A program made the translations under genes and the position numbers. This document shows positions 42,889 to 53,180 of a DNA stretch of 64,000 bases, piece by piece. Position 1 is the stretch's first letter; the number at the start of each line of letters is the position of its first letter. This DNA is from Eurosta solidaginis (Eukaryota; Arthropoda; Insecta; Diptera; Tephritidae): assembly GCF_040869045.1 (NCBI RefSeq), contig NC_090320.1:241304978-241368977 (forward strand), written 5' to 3'. Under the pieces are notes generated by a model that was given only the letters and a program-made list of their open reading frames with translations, searched no databases and was not told the origin of the DNA.

Positions 42889-43174
42889 TTGACAAATTTT
42901 CTTTCGATGCATTTCTGACTCTGAGTTTTGTGTCTTGCAGGGAAGTGACGCCGCTTCATACAGAACAGAGAGATAGAGACAATTTTTCCAGGCAACTGCT
43001 ATTTTAATATTTTTTTTGAGCGTTTTCTTTAGATGCGGTATTTGCAATTCGGAAATATTTATTTATTATTTATTGAAAGTTGACGACAAACTTGAAATGG
43101 TTGACTACATAATATATCGAAACTTCAACAATGTTTTTTTACAAACAAAGACAAATTATTGAACATTACAATTT
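42889..43174. other. Unassigned spacer
   Basis: AT-rich sequence between the RTE fragment and SINE-A. Nothing recognised. Confidence 0.4.
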
Positions 43175-43188
43175 AATTTCAGAATATA

Positions 43189-43546
43189 AAAAAATAAATG
43201 TAAGGCGCGATAACCTCCGAAGAGGTCTAAGGCCGAGCTTCTCTTCCAATTTGCGTTGTGCTCCTCTTGATTTTCCCTACAAATTGGCCGGACGGGACCT
43301 ACAAGTTTTATGCCGACTCCGAACGCCATCTGCAAGGCAGATGAGTTGTCACTGAGAGCTTCTCATAGCAGAAATACACCCGGAGCGCTTGTCAAACACT
43401 GCCGAGGGGCGACCCGGCTTAGACAAATTTTCTTCTAATTGAAAAACTTTATTTCTAAAATTTTGATGTTGCTTTGTCCGGGGTGTGAACCCAGGGCATA
43501 CGGTGTGGTAGGCGGAGCACGCTACCATCACACCACGGTGGCCGCC
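43189..43546 (-). mobile_element. SINE-A (tRNA-derived), full length, 14-bp TSD
   Basis: Minus strand: head GGCGGCCACCGTGGTGTGAT with A box tgatggtagcgtg, B box gggttcacacccc, then a body of about 280 bp. AATTTCAGAATATA occurs at 43175-43188 and 43547-43560, a perfect 14-bp duplication as made by LINE-driven retroposition. A second copy is at 6120-6402. Confidence 0.88.
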
Positions 43547-43611
43547 AATTTCAGAATATAATAGTAAGAAATATGATCAGAAATAAGATTTTATACTGAG
43601 ATCTTATACCG

Positions 43612-43915
43612 GCGGAATGCATCAGATTCCGCTCAGCATGATTTCGGAATGCACTGGATACCAATCTTGCTGTTGGAATGCAATAAGATTCCAATCAGAA
43701 ATTCGTGGGAATCCGGCAGAGCTCTGAGTAGTGTAATGAGGTACGGCATCACAATGCATAAAAAAATAACATGACATGCGTTGTTGGAATGCACCGGATT
43801 CAAATCAACTCGATGCCTGACCCATAAAATTATACTGCCGGAATGCATACGATTCCGGTCAGGGACTCATGAGAAACCATGTTTTTAATGTTGTTGGAAT
43901 GCACCAATTTCCAAT
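43612..43915. repeat. Array of short GGAAT...ATTCC hairpins
   Basis: Six occurrences of a core of the type GGAATGCA-n-GATTCC, at about 43614, 43650, 43675, 43786, 43833 and 43892. GGAAT and ATTCC are inverted complements, so each core can fold. Spacing is irregular (25-110 bp), so this is not a simple tandem array. I know no family with this pattern. Confidence 0.65.
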
Positions 43916-44049
43916 CAACACAGTACTGTCTTGTTTCTTCTTCATTATATAGATTGAAGAACCCATGTAACCAGTCCGTCCTTATACGAGATCGTGCCTG
44001 TGTTTTACCGAAAAAATAAAGCCGGTATATTAAATTAGCTTGTATCTCT

Positions 44050-45700
44050 TAGATATGCTAGTATTGCATTACGTATAGTGGCATAAGGACATTCAATACT
44101 GATACAGCTATACAAGTCATTGTAGTGCGCGCACCAGATAAGAAGAGGATTATTTTTAGCAAAGTTTCAACGACAAAGGGGTAAATAAGAAGGAACGTAG
44201 TGTCTGGATACTCTAGGGGAAACCGCAAAAAATAATCGGCTGAGAAGGTCCGCAGAATCAATTTCTCCAATAATGAGCTAATGGATGAATAATACCCCCC
44301 GTACTATTCTCAGATTTTCCAGAGTGGGTAAGCTAATAAGAAGAAGTCTACTTCTGTATGGAGGAAGGTGGATACTTGAGTCCCAATTAAGGCCACGCAA
44401 TGCGGATATCAAAAATTGCTTTTGAACTGACTCAAGACGCTTTATATGCTTTTGAGAAACAGGGCACCAAATGCATGAGCAATACTCGAGTATTGGACGT
44501 ACCAGCGAGGTGTAAAGAACCTTAGTGAGGTACGGATCATCGAACTCTTTAGCCCATATTTTAACAAATCCAAGTACACCTAAAGGTTTGTTGGCAATAG
44601 ATGAAATATGCATGTTAAAATTCAGTTCCGGATCAAAATGGACACCTAGATCATTTACAATAGATATACGCTCGAAAGGCGTACCACCTATTACATAAGG
44701 TTTCAATACAGGCTTCACTCGGTGAAATGTCATAGCTTACATTTAGAGCAATTTGAAGCTGGTAAATTTGTTGTGCACTAACATTGGAACGAGTCAAAGT
44801 CGGCCTGAAGAAGATTCAAAGAACTCAAATCGGTAGGACAGTAAGTATAACATAGTTTTCCATCATCCGCATACATTGTAGTATGGGAATATAATATTAT
44901 CTGTGGCACGTCATTTATGAATAGGGTAAAGAGCAAAGGGCCTAGATGACTTCTCTGGGATACAGCGGAGGAAACTCCGAATGCTTCCAATAGATTGCAC
45001 CTGAACAGGACTTTTTGGGTCCGGTTAGAAAGATAGCTCTTCAGCCGCATTAATAGGTGAAACGGAAAGCCCAGTAAATAAAGCTTATGAATAAGTAACT
45101 CATGGTTGACGGTATCGAATACTTTGCTGAAGTCCGTGTGGATGACATCCGTTTGCTTGTTCGCTAAAAGTCCGTTCATATCTATAGAGGCTAATACATG
45201 CAAATTTGTACTGGTTAACCTTTGACGAATGAAACCGTGTTGGCATGGAGATAAAAGGGAAGAACACTGATATTTAAGTTGACTGGAAACAATCTGTTCA
45301 AAGACTTTAGGAATGGCTGAAAGTTTAGCAATACCACTGTAGTTCCCAACTTTTGACCTACTACCTTTTTTATGCAGGGGAATAATAAAAGACTCCTTCC
45401 AAAGTCGCAGGACGCAGACGCAGATGCCAGAGATAGCTCAAATAATTTTAAAATAGGCTCATACATGTTTTCAGCGCAGTACTTAAGCACACAACTAGGA
45501 ACACCATCTGGTACCGGAGAAAAGGAGGGCTTCAAAGATTGAATACTCTGAAGAACAATATCACTATCAATAGCAGGATTCATAATGGAATTCGAGCTAT
45601 CTAAGCGATATGGGTATTGACCGGAATGAAAACCGCTGGAGGAATAGGTGGACTTAGAGAACTCTGAAAATAGATCGTCATTAGTGCAAGCTTTTTTACA
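44050..45700 (-). pseudogene. CR1-like LINE ORF2, copy 2, broken
   Basis: Minus-strand pieces match copy 1 in order: PDGVPSCVLKYCAENM (about 45480), HTDFSKVFDTVNHELLIHKL (45140, RT motif A), SHLGPLLFTLFINDVPQI (44920, B), TMYADDGKLCY (44870, catalytic YADD kept), MTFHRVKPV (44733), FDPELNFNMHISSI and YTSLVRPILEYCSCIW. The C-terminal SRHYVPSYLPLCR equivalent is at about 44170-44060. At the B motif the usual GVPQGS reads AVSQRS, a change that should hurt activity. Frameshifts occur near 45400, 45210 and 44735. This copy keeps the region deleted in copy 1 (TTNLHVLASI-like, about 45200). Confidence 0.85.
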
Positions 45701-46290
45701 TCCAAGCGAAAATATCCTTGTGAAAGTGTATGTTGCCAAAACAATAAAAACTAGCCTCGATATAGCTCCTGGGAGATTTAAGCCGGGCTTGCTTTTTAAA
45801 CAAACTAATATTAGCTTCGCTTGTGCGTTTGTGTGTATGTAACCCTCCTTTAGACTAATGGCCGCGTCAGAATAGTTTCCTTCGTGTTCATGAGTGAACA
45901 TCGTCACGGTCACGGATGTTGAGTTTTTAAACATAAATAACACTTCAGACTTAGCAGATGGATCTAAAAAAATTTGTGAACAATATAATATATTTTATGC
46001 AATACTCGTTAGTTTAAACGCATTTTTTATTGTTGGAAAAGTATAAAAGATTTCGAAAAATAATTTTATTTGAAAAGTATGAAAGTACTCATAGCCAAAA
46101 CAATTGTCAAACTTTTTATGCAAAATTTGAAGATAAGTAAATTGTGCATGACAGATGATCCTAAGGTTGCGCAATGTACCGTTCTCTATGCAAATATATG
46201 TATGTATGCAATCTACTCATCTGTCAATGCACGATGCAGCATCAAAAATTTTATAAGAACTAGTGGCTTGTTAATGTTAATATAACCCAC
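45701..46290. other. Unassigned spacer
   Basis: No recognisable gene. Several short ORFs without domain features. Confidence 0.45.
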
Positions 46291-46904
46291 CACCAAGTAG
46301 CTTACATGGCTCTAAAAAAGGACCTGGTTTAAAAAACTACCCGGTTCTAAGCACGCACACGCTTTAAAAAGTACACTGCCTGAAAAAGAATTCGGGTCTG
46401 AACAAGTACCTGGTGGAAACAAGCACCCGGTTCTTAAAATATACCCTGTTCTAAAATGCACCCGACTCTTAAAAACTCTTTAAAAGTACACGGTTCAAAA
46501 AAGCAGGGACGGAAACTGTTATTCCTTTTATAATATAATTCCGTGCAAAACTATTCATTTTGGACTTTTAATATATTTTGATCAAGATAAAAATTATTTT
46601 CCGATTTTTATTACCTGAGTCCGATAGAACTAGTTAAACTCGGACTTTTATTTTTAAAAATAAAAATACAGATTTTACTTTTATATGTGGACTTTTATGG
46701 AAAAAGTTCGAAAAATAAAAAGGATGCATGATTCGACATGATATTGCTATAGGGATACCTGAGAACTCAAACATTTTCACCTAGGACAATTTTTTGACCT
46801 GCACTTTTTCGACTCCGAAAAAAAAATTATTATTTTCTGTCCCTGCAAAAAAGTATTCGATTCTGGAAAATCACCAAGTTTAAAAACGCACAAGGTTGAA
46901 AATG
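46291..46904. repeat. Degenerate short repeat of the 'ggttctaaaaagtaccc' type
   Basis: Variants such as 'acctggtttaaaaaactacccggttcta', 'caagcacccggttctta' and 'gcacccgactcttaaaa' recur about every 18-25 bp in 46320-46510, and again at 46850-46905 after a different AT-rich block (46510-46850). Confidence 0.6.
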
Positions 46905-47355
46905 GTTACCGGTCCTCGAAAGAATTTGGGTTCAGGAAAAAAAAGTTCCACTACGCATACCAAAAAAATAATTTTCGAGCCTGCAAAATTTCATTTTTTT
47001 TTACTTTTTCTAGACTTTGATTTTTACGGTTTTTTTCATGACCTACTAAAAAATTCTTTATTTGATTGTAAAATTTTCATGTATATCCTGTCCGACCCAA
47101 AAATGCCCGCTAAAAACGTGGTCGATAACAGTTTTATAAAAAAAAAAAATCTATATGAAATTTGTTTTAGTAGGTCATGAAAAAAACCTTAAAAATCAAA
47201 GTCGAAAAAAAGTCAAAAAAATTAAATTTCGCAGGCTCGAAAATTATTTTTTTGGGTATGCGTAGTGGAAATTTTTTTTCCTGAGCCCAAATCCTATCGA
47301 AACATTTATAGCGCGATATCGGTTAATTTTCGTCCATACAAATCGACCCACCCTT
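46905..47355. mobile_element. Palindromic MITE, GGGTGGGTCGATTTG type, left end damaged
   Basis: A foldback element. 'ccactacgcatacc' and 'ttttcgagcctgc' in the left arm appear inverted in the right arm, with 'tcatgacctacta' near the centre. The right end is intact (caaatcgacccaccc, ending at 47355); the left end is lost. The same element is at 61809-62236 with the opposite end preserved. Confidence 0.8.
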
Positions 47356-47689
47356 CTGTCCATATATAAGATGCTTTTTGGGGTTTTCTAAAAACATGTA
47401 GTGCTGTCGTCGCAGCAACGGCGCATCCTATCCTATAACACTCCCCCCTATTTGAATCGTCATCGTTCATTCTCTATTCGCTGTACAAATGTTGGCAGCT
47501 TACAGTTATTGTTTATCTTAAATGTGCTTCGATGCCGCGTAGCACCATTGTTATATCGATATCAGCCTCCTTCTGTTTGCCATTCGATGTTCGCCACTCA
47601 CCTTATTACAAATGATATCTGTTAAGATACCTTCTCTGTAGCGTGCTAAAGGGGCTAAGAATATGAATCTCATACTCCTCAGGCTATAT

Positions 47690-47830
47690 CGAGTTTTGTA
47701 TATGAGGTTGCAATATCTAACATAGCTTCCGATAATATGTTGTAAGTGGCATGGCTTTCCAGCTGTATCGAGCATGCATGATAGCCGGTAGGCTGATGGC
47801 CAATTAACACAAGCATCTATTTGTTCCATA
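47690..47830 (-). pseudogene. Possible R1-type RT scrap
   Basis: The minus strand reads PSAYRLSCMLDTAGK, close to PSSYRPLCMLDSLGK in the R1-like element at 52.8 kb and to RT motif 1-2 of that clade. The sequence beyond it does not continue the match. Confidence 0.35.
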
Positions 47831-48310
47831 TGTCAAGAATTGGGAATGCATTTTACCTCTTGGCAAATTTTTTAAATTCAATAAATGGCTTGTATTGGAA
47901 TACCTCTATCCCCACATACTGGTTGTTTTAAAGGCATATTGCTGCAAATTGTTTACCTTCCTTGATATCGCCAGCAACACTGGTGCCAACATCATCTCCC
48001 TGATCCATTTTTTGTACTATCATATACCACAGACCTCATGGGCTCCTGTTGATATCCTTTCAGAGCTTCTTCCATTTTCGTAATTGCCTTATTGCTGTCA
48101 TATTTTTGTTGCAAGATTAATTGGGTGGAATTGCCTTAGTTTTATTATTCTACACATGTTTGATAGTTTTAAAAAGCTATAAGTGACTCATGGAAGCTTG
48201 TTATTGAAGCTAAAATGTTCCAGTGTCAATGGTTATGGCTCCATTGTGAGTTTCGACTCCTTCCATCTGCTGGTGCATATGCTTGTGTCCACTTACACAC
48301 TTCTTTCGAG
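47831..48310. other. Unassigned spacer
   Basis: No recognisable feature. Confidence 0.4.
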
Positions 48311-48440
48311 CCTACTACAAATGACGTATACATAAAAGTATTCGGTTCTGGAAAGGTACTCGGTTAAAAAACGCAGTTGGATCAAAAAAGTGACAGGCCC
48401 TAAGAAGTCCTCTTATCCATAAAAGTACACGTTTCGCTGT
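48311..48440. repeat. Second patch of the 'ggttctaaaaagtaccc' short repeat
   Basis: 'aaaagtattcggttctggaa', 'ggtactcggttaaaaaacgc' and 'taaaagtacacgtttcg' are variants of the 46.3-kb repeat. The MITE and RT scrap lie between the two patches. Confidence 0.5.
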
Positions 48441-48954
48441 TTCTTCACTGTCTTCTCTATATGTTGGGATCACCCTAATATATTCATATGTAATCAAGTT
48501 CCAAATGTCAACAGCTGCAATGTAATGTAATTTTTCCTAAGTTGTAATAACAAAGAATGTTTTGGTCATATGACATGACCGGCCGATTTTCCAACAGTTC
48601 TTAGAAAATACATGCCGGCACTTGCCATGGCGTATGAGTAATATTTAATAAATTGTGTATATTTTCTCGAGTAAATACAGTTGCGTACACGAAAATAGCA
48701 ATGGACATTTTTTTTAGAAAATTTCTACAATTAAATAAAAAATAAATAAAAAAATAATTAAAAAAATAAATTTTTTTATTTTCGATAATTTAAGAAAAAA
48801 GTGTACGAATTATGTTACCGAAAATATGAAAAGCAATCTCAAAAACGTGTTCGAAAAATTTACAATTTTTTTCCCGAAGGGTGTTTCACTTTTTTTTCCA
48901 TATAAAAAAATTAAGTGGGAATTCATCGAGACATTTCTTTTGCAGGCCTAGGTT
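48441..48954. other. Unassigned AT-rich spacer
   Basis: A-rich and T-rich runs. No feature recognised. Confidence 0.4.
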
Positions 48955-49410
48955 GAAAACCCCTCATAGACTGAATGTGTCCATAGTGTTACCAGGACTT
49001 ACGTTATAAAATAACTCCGTCCTCTTGGCGAATACTTAAAGTGTGATAGGACCTAGCTTGATACCTGACTCGAGATCTGGCGATTCTGTTGCTCCTTGTA
49101 GCTAGAGCCTTGATATGGCGAGCGCAGGACATGAACACAGATCGTGCTCAAGCGTTTCTTCCTGCAGCTTGCACTTCCAGCATCTCTGTGACTAACAAGA
49201 CCTTCATTATAAGTATGTGACGCCAGAAGTCAGTGTCCGGTTAATATGCCCATCGTGAGCCTTAAGTCTTCTCTCTTTAGAGATATGAGGAACTTTGTGA
49301 GTCTAACATCGTAGGAATTGCACACGATCTTAGAAATTTTGCAACTCTGTGCTTCTGTCCACGCCTTTCCTGCTTGATGGATCATATGCAACTTCTGTTT
49401 TTAATGATTT
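48955..49410 (-). pseudogene. LINE 3' fragment, same family as 31965-33440
   Basis: 'taactccgtcctcttggc', 'cagatcgtg' and 'gacgccagaag' occur in the same order as at 32070-32290, the 3' end of that LINE's ORF2 and UTR. Only this end is present, and it is decayed. Confidence 0.6.
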
Positions 49411-49417
49411 CTCACAA

Positions 49418-49745
49418 ATGGGTTCCGATAAAAATATGTTCCTAGTTCATTCGCATAACATGGCCTAGCCAGCGTAATCGCCGCGTTTTTATTTGCTGGA
49501 CTATGTTGATGTTTGCGTAAAGCTCGTACAGCTCATTAATAAATCTTCTTCGGTACTCGCCGTCGCCAAAGCGTAAAGATCTGTACTTTCCAAGAACTTT
49601 GCTCTAGAACACTACCAGAGCCGCTTCATCTCATGTTGTCACGGTGCATGCTTCTGCACCATATACGGGTACGATAAGTGACATGTAGAACATGATTTTC
49701 ATTTGCCAATAGAGGACTGAACTTGCCTACCTAGTCCAAAGTTCA
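49418..49745 (-). pseudogene. RTE LINE fragment, copy 3
   Basis: Minus strand matches 38630-38950 of the intact RTE: 'taggcaagttcagtcctc', 'gaagcatgcaccgtgaca', 'cgagtaccgaagaagattta' and 'catgttatgcgaatgaac'. Both ends are truncated. Confidence 0.8.
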
Positions 49746-51160
49746 GGACCTGCAATCTACGCCGTTTCGTTTCATAGGAGGGCGGCGTGATGCTGGTGAC
49801 CAAGAACCTCGTAATCCAGGGTGTTATGCGGACCGTGCCTATTGAATGAATTGCAACCAGGGAGTATTTTTGGCTGAGTTTGAAGAATCCTTTCCGATAC
49901 CGTAAAAAATAATGGCCTTACCACAGCAAGGAGTGCTGTTGTGGCGGACGGTTTTTATCACCATTTTTAACATTAGACCGCTGAGTCTGCCTTGTCGGGC
50001 AGGTGGATGTCGACCAAGATGAATTCAAAATGTCTAAGGAAAATAAGGATGGGAAGGAAAACGTGATAGGAAGAAGAAAACGCTATCAGCGATGATTTGG
50101 ACGCGTATAGCAATGATAGTATGCACTCAGTTTGGTCGGTAAAGGAGCAGTCTACCAGCCCGGATAAAAAACTAGAACGAAAAATTAGAACGAAAGAAAC
50201 GAGACAGCGAGCTTAAAAAACCCGCGCTTGGATTCAGTGGCTAATCCAAAGACGACAACGATCGTTTGGGATGGGCGAGAGAGATAGTTGAAGAATGTCG
50301 AGGACAGTTCACTGATAAATATTTTGATACTTCCAATCATAAATTTTGCAAACGCATCGAACGGAAAAAGCCTCGAGAGGCAAAAAGCAGCAATCGGATG
50401 AATGTGACAATGCCAGAGTCCCAGACAGGAGGCGAACTAGCCAAAATGGCAGGAACCAGACTTCAAAATTTGCACAGTGGAGAGAAGGAGATGTACTGGA
50501 AAGCCATGTATCTCAAAAGATTTAATATAGGAGGAGGAAATAGAAAATAAAGACGTAAAAGTTAATAAGCTAAAGGAAGGTTTTGATGGTTACCTTTCTA
50601 GTTTACTCAATGATTCTAAAGGGAGCTTACGCTGAGACTCCGGTTTTCACCGAGAAGAAGACAAACGAAGTTGCGAAGCGGCACCTGACGGTGGCACTAC
50701 TAGATTGCAGCAACAATAATGGGCAGCTGATTAGAATCATGATCAAAATAATGCATAATTAACCAAGTAAACAGCTTCCATGCTTTGAAATAGCTGAATG
50801 GCATAATTGGGTTAAACTGATGACCTGCAACAATAACACGACTGTAAAATGGCTGCAGAGAGTTGCTCAAGACCTTCAAAAACAAGAAGCCGCAAGGTTG
50901 ATAGTGGTGGATAAAGCAGTGATCCCCACGATACCAAAGGCAAAGGTTTGAATACCCACAAGCGGTGAGGACAGTTAACATTGCGCGGTGTCAAAAGCTG
51001 AATATGCCAACACGGATTTGGAAGGTTCTTCATGTATCTTTTTTTCCGGGATGGTTGAAAAATGCCTAATGCACCATAATTGCTGCCGTCGCAGCAACCG
51101 TTTTGGAACCGTCGCCCACCCCGGTACCACTATCGCATTTCTTCAGGGTGGTGTTACGTA
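49746..51160. other. Unassigned region with a 94-codon ORF
   Basis: A plus-strand frame at 50266-50550 is open but has no domain I know; it is Lys/Glu/Arg-rich (for example CKRIERKKPREAKSS). It could be a scrap of a retrotransposon ORF1, but nothing proves it. No tRNA or other RNA gene seen. Confidence 0.35.
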
Positions 51161-51169
51161 TTTACTTAT

Positions 51170-53180
51170 TTTTTAAGAGCCGACTGTTGTCCTGCGTCCA
51201 GGTTCCCGCTATTTGCTCTGAGTGTCAATTTAATCGCCACTGCTTCGCCTGCGCATTTCTCAGCGCTCACTCTCAGCACCCATCACGCGTGTCATAACTA
51301 TAAATGCCATTTTGCTCATATCAGTCCAGCACTCTTTCCTGTTGCTGATTTGTGATACTAAATTTCTCGTGGTAGGTTCCTCCCCAAAAACTCTATGCAG
51401 ACTCGCCTTTCCTCGTAGAAACGGAGGCAAGAACATGACGTGTTCTGCTTTTTCTAACTCCGTCGCACACATTGGGCAAAGAGGATCTTCCTCTATCCTA
51501 CGCTTCCATAAATACTCTTTGACACCGCCATGTCCACTCAGTATCTGCGTGAGATGTTAGTTCAGTTCGCCGTGCTTCCGTTCATTCCATTGAGCTACGT
51601 TCCAAACAAGCGTGAAGGTCCAACGCCCTTTACTCGAGGCCTCCCACTGTTCTTGCCACTTAGCTATTGTTTGTGTCTTTGCTCTTTTCTTGGCTTCTTC
51701 GGATGGTAGCTCGATACTAGTGTTATACAGATCGGCTATTTCGCTTGCCAGTAAGTCCACTGGGATTTTTCGGTTAAGAACCAGGATCGCATCTTGGACA
51801 CCGTCCGATAAGAACTTGATATTCTTAAAGCTGCAAGCCGGTATGCTGCTAATATATCTTTTTGATGGGTCAATTTATATCCATACCACACTGGTGCTGC
51901 GTATAGTATTATTGAGCTGGTTACTGTGGAAAAAAGCTAATGTAGCTTTGCGCGGACAACCAATGTTAGGCATTATTCGCATAAGTGGTCCATTAACTTT
52001 GGTAACTTTCTCTCCCACCGCTCTGAAGTGCTCTTTGAAAGTTAACTTAGAGGCCACGTGCACTCCTAAGTATTTCAGAGAATCCTTTGAAGTGATTTGA
52101 TGATCCCCGACCGTTAAGACTAACTCGTTCGCCAACCATTTGGAGCTTATTAATACCACTTCCGTCTTTTGGCTAGCCAACTCCAGTCCCATATTGGTCA
52201 CCCATTCCTTTATTCTTCCTACGGCGTCATTAAATATTGCTTGAAGCAGGTCCGGTTTCTCGGCCACAACTACCATTGTAATATCATCAGCATATCTCAC
52301 AATTTGCGTATCTTCTGGTAAATCAATCTTTAGCACCCCGTCATACATTACATTCCAAAGCGTTGGACCGAGAACAGATCCCTGTGGGATGCCTCCAAAG
52401 ATTTTGTACTCTTTTGCTCCTTGATTCGTGTCAAAAAGGAGTACTCTGCCTTTAGGATAACTACCTATTATTCTGCCTAAGTAAGCTGGTGTGCCGAAGC
52501 TTCGCAGCGCTGCCATTATCTGCATCCAGTTCGGAGTGTTAAAGGCATTCTTGATGTCCAAAGTAATCAGTGCACAGAACTTCATTTTATTGTGATCTCC
52601 AGAGATACCTTCTCTAGCTATAATGACGACTGTTTGTATTGCATCTACGGTGGATCTTGATTTCCGACATCCATATTGATTATTCGATAAGCCACCTGGG
52701 CTTTCTAGAATCAGCTGTAGGCGCTCGCTTATTATATGCTCAAAAATCTTTCCTAGGGAATCCAGCATACAAAGTGGCCTATATGAGGATGGTTGCTCCG
52801 TCTGTTTACCACGTTTCAGCAATAGGACAAGTCTTTGTCGTTGCCACGGGCGAGGGAACACGCCTTCTTGCATACAGGAATTAAAAAGATCAGTAAATAA
52901 TTTAGCGCTAGCTGTGATCGCGGCTTTAAATGCTATGCTTGGTACTCCACCGGGTCCTGGGGATTTGTTATAAGCAACCATTTTTGCAGCGTCCAGCACT
53001 TCTTGCTCGTTTGGATAGGTCCAGCGATCTTGCGCCGGGAAAAGTGTTTCTTCATATATCTTGACCCGTGGAGAGAGACCAGTACTAAATCATGCAAATA
53101 ACTAAGGTAAGTAGTATTTATATGCGCCTTATAAAGAGGAGTCCTCAAGACAATAAACCCAACACGTTAAAAGAACGGGA
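51170..53180 (-). pseudogene. R1-clade LINE ORF2, 5' truncated, 3' part frameshifted
   Basis: A 374-codon open stretch (52999-51875, minus) holds most of the RT: NKSPGPGGVPSIAFKA, SSYRPLCMLDSLGKIFEHII (motif 1), QYGCRKSRSTVDAI, LITLDIKNAFNTPNW (motif A), GGIPQGSVLGPTLWNVMYDG (B) and IVRYADDITMVVVAE (catalytic YADD). After a frameshift the C-terminal part continues at 51760 (DLLASEIADLYN) and again at 51500 with CPMCATELEKAEHVMF, the Cys/His element of R1-type ORF2. The RT upstream edge (QDRWTYPNEQEVLDAA) is readable to about 53060; the endonuclease and ORF1 are gone. R1 itself targets 28S rDNA; no rDNA is seen here, so this is a non-rDNA relative or a dispersed copy. Confidence 0.88.

Noticed and set aside
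47551..47829. Full R1-type RT in this stretch
   Set aside because: Only about 15 residues (PSAYRLSCMLDTAGK) resemble the family; the rest does not. Kept as a low-confidence scrap.
50266..50550. 94-codon Lys/Arg-rich ORF as a gene
   Set aside because: No family match I can justify; it may be a decayed retroelement ORF1. Left as unassigned.
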